Origin: Streptomyces natalensis ATCC 27448
Lineage (GTDB): Bacteria; Actinomycetota; Actinomycetes; Streptomycetales; Streptomycetaceae
Direction: 5' to 3'
DNA length: 64,000 bases
Assembly (NCBI RefSeq): GCF_000935125.1
Contig: NZ_JRKI01000025.1
Coordinates: 1 to 64,000, forward strand
The position numbers and the translations under genes were made by a program. Positions 60,004-64,000 of this stretch are shown here, one piece after another (the first letter of the stretch is position 1; the number at the start of each line of letters is the position of its first letter). The notes beneath the pieces were generated by a model, which was not told the DNA's origin, made no database searches, and was given only the letters and a program-made list of their open reading frames with translations.

Positions 60004-60288
60004 TCAGGCCGCTTCCGCGGCGGAAACGCGATAGCGCGACACCTCGGAGGCGAGGATCTTCGCCGCATGGTCGGGATCCGGCCCCGCGCCGCGGAAGGCC
60101 ATCAGCTGCGCGTCCGAGGCCCACCGTTCATAGACATTGATACGGCCCGGCTCCAGCACATCCGCGGAGAGCGCGAAATCCAGACAGCCGTCCGCGGCCC
60201 GCGCCTGTTCGACCACCTCCCGGCACCCGGACAGAAACTCCGTACGCCGGCTCGGTGCGACCTGAAGCCAACCGGACACGATGATCAC
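60004..60288 (-). CDS. Antibiotic biosynthesis monooxygenase (ABM) domain protein
   Basis: 94 residues. Ferredoxin-like ABM fold: IIVSGWLQVAPSRRTEFLSGCREVVEQARAADGCLDFALSADVLEPGRINVYERWASDAQLMAF. Such proteins act as small cofactor-free quinone-forming monooxygenases or as heme- or quinol-binding proteins. Coupled to the downstream YGSN protein. Confidence 0.85.
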   Translation of the reverse strand: MIIVSGWLQVAPSRRTEFLSGCREVVEQARAADGCLDFALSADVLEPGRINVYERWASDAQLMAFRGAGPDPDHAAKILASEVSRYRVSAAEAA

Positions 60289-60428
60289 GTCGAATTCCCC
60301 TCATTGCTCGCATTTTTCTCATAGGTGGAACCATTCTCCGCCAACTCCACCTACTCCGCGGTTTTGCGGGGTACGGGGTGGAGAGACGGGCGGTGCGGGG
60401 CGGTGCGACCACGGACGGAGGCAGCGTA

Positions 60429-61517
60429 ATGAACAGGGCGGACAGGGTGGCGAGGACGGAAAAGAAGAGCGCGGAAAAGGTGAGCGCGGAAAAGGTGAGC
60501 CGTCGCGGGGTCCTTGCGGTCGGGGCGGCGGCGGGCATCGGACTCCTCGCGGCATGCGGTGAATCGGCCGCGCGGTCCCATGACGCGGCGAACGGCGCGC
60601 CGCCGCCCGCGAGGTCACCCGAGCCCGGCGGGCCGACCACGCCGCACCACTCGACCCCGCCGTCCTCCATATCCCCCTCTCCCTCCCCCTCCTCCCCGGC
60701 CACCCGACCGGCCCGCCACCGCCCCGAACTACCGCGTGGCGGCCGGGAGTTGTTCCCACGTCACCGGCTCATAGGATTCTGCGGCCTGCCCGGTGCGGCG
60801 GCGCTCGGACGGCTGGGGATCGGCGACCCCCGCGCCCGCGCCGCCGAGATCGAGAAGGTGGCGCACACCTACGCCGCGGGGCGCGAGCCCCTGCCCGTAC
60901 TGGAACTGCTGGCGGTGGTCGCCAACGCCACCGCGGGCCCCGACGGCCGCTACCGCTCCCGCACCCCGGCCGCCACGATCCGCCGCTTTCATCAACTCGC
61001 CCGGGCCCGGCGCGCCCTGCTCCTGCTGAACATCCAGCCGGGCCGCGCCGCGCCCCTGGACGAGGTGAAGGCGCTGCGCGGATGGCTGGTCCATCCTGAT
61101 GTCGGGATCGCGCTCGATCCCGAATGGGAGATGGGGCCGGGGGAGATACCCGGCCGGACCTTCGGGCACACCAGCGGGCAGGAACTGACCGCCGTCGCCC
61201 GCTGGCTCTCCCGGCTCGTCGAGCGCCACGACCTGCCGACGAAACCGCTGGTCTTCCATCAGGTCGCCCCCTCCGTGCTGCACGACGAGGCGGCACTGCG
61301 GCCGCAGCCGGGCGTGGCGCTGATCAAAAGCGTCGACGGGATCGGCTCACCGGGCCTGAAGCGGGGCACCTGGCGCAGGCTCGTGTCACAGCTGCCGGAC
61401 GGCGTACACAGCGGCTTCAAGCTGTTCTACGAGGAGGACGCCAAGGGCAGCCGGCTGATGACCCCGAAAGAGGTCCTGGCGCTCACGCCGCGGCCGGAGT
61501 ACGTCATGTACGAGTGA
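60429..61517 (+). CDS. Tat-exported lipoprotein, unknown function
   Basis: 362 residues. Twin-arginine signal with lipobox: KVSRRGVLAVGAAAGIGLLAACGES. Before it a repeated KSAEKVSAEKVS. After a long Ser/Pro linker comes a domain of about 240 residues (FCGLPGAAALGRLGIGDPRARAAEIEK, LLLNIQPGRA, HPDVGIALDPEWEMGPGEIPGRTFGHTSG, HQVAPSVLHDE, LIKSVDGIGSPG) with TIM-barrel-like spacing. No catalytic assignment possible. ATG at 60429. Confidence 0.75.
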   Translation: MNRADRVARTEKKSAEKVSAEKVSRRGVLAVGAAAGIGLLAACGESAARSHDAANGAPPPARSPEPGGPTTPHHSTPPSSISPSPSPSSPATRPARHRPELPRGGRELFPRHRLIGFCGLPGAAALGRLGIGDPRARAAEIEKVAHTYAAGREPLPVLELLAVVANATAGPDGRYRSRTPAATIRRFHQLARARRALLLLNIQPGRAAPLDEVKALRGWLVHPDVGIALDPEWEMGPGEIPGRTFGHTSGQELTAVARWLSRLVERHDLPTKPLVFHQVAPSVLHDEAALRPQPGVALIKSVDGIGSPGLKRGTWRRLVSQLPDGVHSGFKLFYEEDAKGSRLMTPKEVLALTPRPEYVMYE

Positions 61518-61578
61518 GGGGGTGGGGGCGACGGCAGGCCGGCGCGCGGCGGCGGCGCCGCGGGGGCACGATGAGCGT

Positions 61579-63120
61579 ATGTTGCTGGCCGATCTCGCCC
61601 GGGTCTCCGCGGAGGTCGCCGCGACCACGGCGCGCAACCGGAAGATCGCGCTGCTGGCCGGGCTGTTCCGGGCCGCCGAACCGCCGGACGTGCCGGTCGT
61701 CATCCCGTATCTGGCCGGGCGGCTGCCGCAGGGCCGGATCGGCGTCGGCTGGAGCGTGCTGCGCGAGCCGGTGCCGCCGGCGGAGCGGGCCACGCTCACC
61801 GTGCGCGAGGTGGACGCCGCGCTGACCGGCCTGGCCCGGGTGGCCGGCGCCGGGGCGCAGGGCGAGCGCAGGCGGCGGGTGCGGGAGCTGCTGGCCGCGG
61901 CCACCGAGCAGGAGCAGCGGTTCCTGTTCGGGCTGCTGACCGGGGAGGTGCGGCAGGGGGCGCTGGACGCCCTGGCCGTCGAAGGGCTCGCGGCGGCGAC
62001 ACAGGTGCCCGCGGCGGACGTACGGCGGGCCGTGATGCTGGCCGGATCGCTGCCGGACGTCGCGCGGGCGCTGCTGGCCGAGGGGCCGCCGGCGCCGGCC
62101 GGATTCCGGCTCACGGTCGGCCGGCCCGTCGGACCGATGCTCGCGCACAGCGCCGCCTCGGTGGCCGAGGCCATCGACCGGCTCGGCCCCTGCGCCGTCG
62201 AGCAGAAACTGGACGGCATCCGGGTGCAGGTCCACCGCGACGGCGACGACGTACGGATCTACACCCGCACCCTGGACGAGGTCACCGCCCGCCTCCCCGA
62301 AGTCGGCGCCGTCGCCCGTTCGCTGCCCGCCGCGCGCTTCATCCTGGACGGCGAGGTGATCGCCCTGGACGACGACGGGCGGCCGGTGCCCTTCCAGCGG
62401 GTCGCCGGACGCTTCGGCTCGCGGGTCGACGTCACCGCCGCGCAGGCCGCGCTGCCGCTCTTGCCCGTCTTCTTCGATCTGCTCGCGCTCGACGACCGCG
62501 ACCTGCTGGAACTGCCGGGCGCCGAACGGCATGCACGGCTGGCGCGACTGGCCCCGGCGGACGTACGGGTGCGCCGCCAGGTGGTGGCCGACCCGGAGGA
62601 CGACGGGGCCCGCGCCGCCGCCGAGGAGTTCTGGCTGCGCACCCTGCGCGACGGCCACGAGGGCGTGGTCGTCAAGGCCCTGAACGCCCCGTACAGCGCG
62701 GGCCGCCGCGGCGCCTCCTGGCTCAAGGTGAAGCCGGTGCACACCCTCGACCTGGTGGTCCTGGCGGCGGAATGGGGCCACGGCCGCCGCACCGGCAAGC
62801 TCTCCAACCTCCACCTCGGGGCCCGCGGCCCGGACGGCGGCTTCGTCATGCTCGGCAAGACGTTCAAGGGCCTGACCGACGCCACCCTCGCCTGGCAGAC
62901 CGAGCGGCTCCTGGAACTGGCGGTGGCACGGCGCGGCGCCGTCGTCACCGTACGGCCGGAGCTGGTCGTCGAGGTCGCCCATGACGGACTCCAGACGTCC
63001 ACGCGCTATCCGGCGGGCGTCACCCTGCGCTTCGCCCGGGTGCTGCGCTATCGGGAGGACAAGACGGCGGCGGAGGCGGACACCGTGGAGACGGTGCTGG
63101 CGCAGGGGCGGCGGCCGTGA
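61579..63120 (+). CDS. ligB: ATP-dependent DNA ligase
   Basis: 513 residues. Nucleotidyltransferase motif I is VEQKLDGIRVQVH with the AMP-accepting lysine; motif III FILDGEVIALDDDG; motif IV DGHEGVVVKALNAPYSAGRRGASWLKVKP. An N-terminal helical DNA-binding domain and C-terminal OB fold are present, as in LigB-type actinobacterial ligases. A non-essential repair ligase additional to NAD-dependent LigA. Overlaps the Nudix gene start by 4 nt. Confidence 0.92.
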   Translation: MLLADLARVSAEVAATTARNRKIALLAGLFRAAEPPDVPVVIPYLAGRLPQGRIGVGWSVLREPVPPAERATLTVREVDAALTGLARVAGAGAQGERRRRVRELLAAATEQEQRFLFGLLTGEVRQGALDALAVEGLAAATQVPAADVRRAVMLAGSLPDVARALLAEGPPAPAGFRLTVGRPVGPMLAHSAASVAEAIDRLGPCAVEQKLDGIRVQVHRDGDDVRIYTRTLDEVTARLPEVGAVARSLPAARFILDGEVIALDDDGRPVPFQRVAGRFGSRVDVTAAQAALPLLPVFFDLLALDDRDLLELPGAERHARLARLAPADVRVRRQVVADPEDDGARAAAEEFWLRTLRDGHEGVVVKALNAPYSAGRRGASWLKVKPVHTLDLVVLAAEWGHGRRTGKLSNLHLGARGPDGGFVMLGKTFKGLTDATLAWQTERLLELAVARRGAVVTVRPELVVEVAHDGLQTSTRYPAGVTLRFARVLRYREDKTAAEADTVETVLAQGRRP

Positions 63121-63623
63121 CGGCCAAGCGGAGCGCCGGGCTGCTGCTGTACCGCAGCGGCCCGCGCGGCCTCGAAGTGCTGCTGGCGCATATGGGCGGG
63201 CCGCTGTGGGCCCGCTGGGACGCGGGGGCCTGGTCGGTGCCCAAGGGCGAGTACGTAGCGCCGGAGGAGGCGCGGGACGCGGCCCGGCGGGAGTTCGCGG
63301 AGGAGCTGGGGCTGGAGCCGCCGGACGGGCGCTACCTTCCGCTGGGCGACGTCCGTCAGGCGGGCGGCAAGGTCGTGACCGTCTGGGCCGTCGAGAGCGA
63401 TCTCGATCCGCAGCGCGTGGTGCCCGGCACCTTCGAGATGGAGTGGCCGAGGGGCTCGGGGAGGCTCCGCAGCTTCCCGGAGATCGACCGGGTGGCGTGG
63501 TGGACCCCGCAGGAGGCGGCGGAGCGGCTGGTGAAGGGGCAGCGGGCGTTCCTGGAGCGGCTGGCCGAACGGCTCGGCACAGGCGCCGCCGGAACCGAAC
63601 GGCCCGGCGGGGACGCCGACTGA
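63117..63623 (+). CDS. Nudix hydrolase
   Basis: 168 residues. Nudix box GEYVAPEEARDAARREFAEELGL is complete. SAGLLLYRSGPRGLEVLLAHMGGPLWARWDAGAWSVPKGEY is typical of diadenosine-polyphosphate or sugar-nucleotide Nudix enzymes seen beside LigB in Streptomyces. GTG at 63117 overlaps the ligase stop, so the two are one operon. Confidence 0.88.
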   Translation: MTAKRSAGLLLYRSGPRGLEVLLAHMGGPLWARWDAGAWSVPKGEYVAPEEARDAARREFAEELGLEPPDGRYLPLGDVRQAGGKVVTVWAVESDLDPQRVVPGTFEMEWPRGSGRLRSFPEIDRVAWWTPQEAAERLVKGQRAFLERLAERLGTGAAGTERPGGDAD

Positions 63624-63740
63624 ACGCGCCACCCTTGGGCACGGCCCGCGCTGGACACCCCCCGACCGGCCGGGCAATCTGTGGGCGGGGAACGACGGGG
63701 GGCTCTGGGAACGGGGTCATGAGCATGCTGCGGGGGCCGC

Positions 63741-64000
63741 ATGTTGCGCATTCATTTCGATGACCGGGACATCGCACGCGTACAGATCGCGTCCGGACCG
63801 GATCCGCTGTGGGAAACGGTGCTGGCGCTGCATCATCTGACGGCGCCGGGCGGCGGCGTGCCGGTCTTCGCCGCCTGGCGGGCCCGCGCCCTGGGCGAGC
63901 TGGCCGAGCGCCAACTGGCCCGCCCCGCCCGGCTGATCAACGCGCTGGCCCCGGCCGCCGGTTACTTCCCGGACTTCCTGACGCCCGATGCCTCCCGCGA
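63741..64000 (+). CDS. Partial transcriptional regulator (ArsR-like winged helix, DUF5937 type)
   Basis: The frame from ATG at 63741 stays open to the window end (about 86 codons seen). It starts MLRIHFDDRDIARVQIASGPDPLWETVLALHHL, the usual opening of Streptomyces ArsR/winged-helix regulators with a DUF5937 N-terminal domain. The HTH itself lies beyond the window. Function and target unknown. Confidence 0.7.
   Translation, partial: MLRIHFDDRDIARVQIASGPDPLWETVLALHHLTAPGGGVPVFAAWRARALGELAERQLARPARLINALAPAAGYFPDFLTPDASR

Overview
The window is about 72 percent GC, uses GTG as readily as ATG for starts, and carries typical actinomycete families (MEDS/STAS and RsbW-like ATPases, TerD, Rv1733c-type membrane protein, DUF4865 next to a TetR, SHOCT protein, paired P450s). 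This points to a Streptomyces or close relative. I see no rRNA, tRNA or CRISPR array.

Region 1 (1-26.1 kb) is ordinary chromosome: an MFS exporter divergent from a ROK protein, a PPOX-type flavoprotein, a phosphotriesterase-like hydrolase, TetR plus DUF4865, an RsbW-like ATPase, a Cds1-type PLP enzyme, a DeoR regulator, a large membrane hydrolase convergent with a beta-helix/AAA fusion, a MEDS-STAS/ATPase pair, a MOSC protein, a TerD/TerA fusion, an HpnB-like glycosyltransferase, a MurI-like racemase, a Nudix protein, a lipoprotein, and a short-chain dehydrogenase pseudogene that contains a nine-copy 9-bp minisatellite.

Region 2 (about 26.2-48.9 kb) is the main discovery. An apparent biosynthetic gene cluster (27.7-46.8 kb) joins two pathways. 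One is 3-amino-4-hydroxybenzoate formation (GriI-like aldolase and GriH-like cyclase, with a flavin monooxygenase, amidase, truncated AMP-ligase, cupin, SDR, bicovalent-FAD oxidase and DHA2 exporter). The other is an N-nitrosation cassette: a PRMT-like SznE homologue, an SznF homologue with all diiron and cupin metal ligands, a Rieske protein, an ATP-grasp ligase and a LysE-type exporter. In streptozotocin biosynthesis SznE methylates arginine and SznF turns it into an N-methyl-N-nitrosourea. The predicted product is therefore an aminophenol-derived N-nitroso compound; a dephostatin-like N-methyl-N-nitroso hydroquinone is one concrete candidate. DNA alkylation repair genes sit on both flanks: an Ada-type zinc protein and tag on the left; ogt, an MGMT-Ada fusion and its ECF sigma factor on the right. 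This is what self-protection against a methylating product would look like. A catalytically dead IS701-like transposase homologue sits between the two halves and may be a domesticated regulator. Strong hairpins divide the cluster into transcription units: griI-griH, amidase-ligase, and the sznE-to-exporter operon.

Region 3 (49-64 kb) is again ordinary accessory chromosome: a degenerate aldehyde dehydrogenase-like gene, uppP, two P450s around a TetR gene with a perfect operator, a glycine-rich secreted protein, a phosphoribosyltransferase-hydrolase fusion, a HAD phosphatase convergently overlapping a YxxYGSNM-type protein, a Tat lipoprotein, an ATP-dependent DNA ligase overlapping a Nudix gene, and a regulator cut by the window end.
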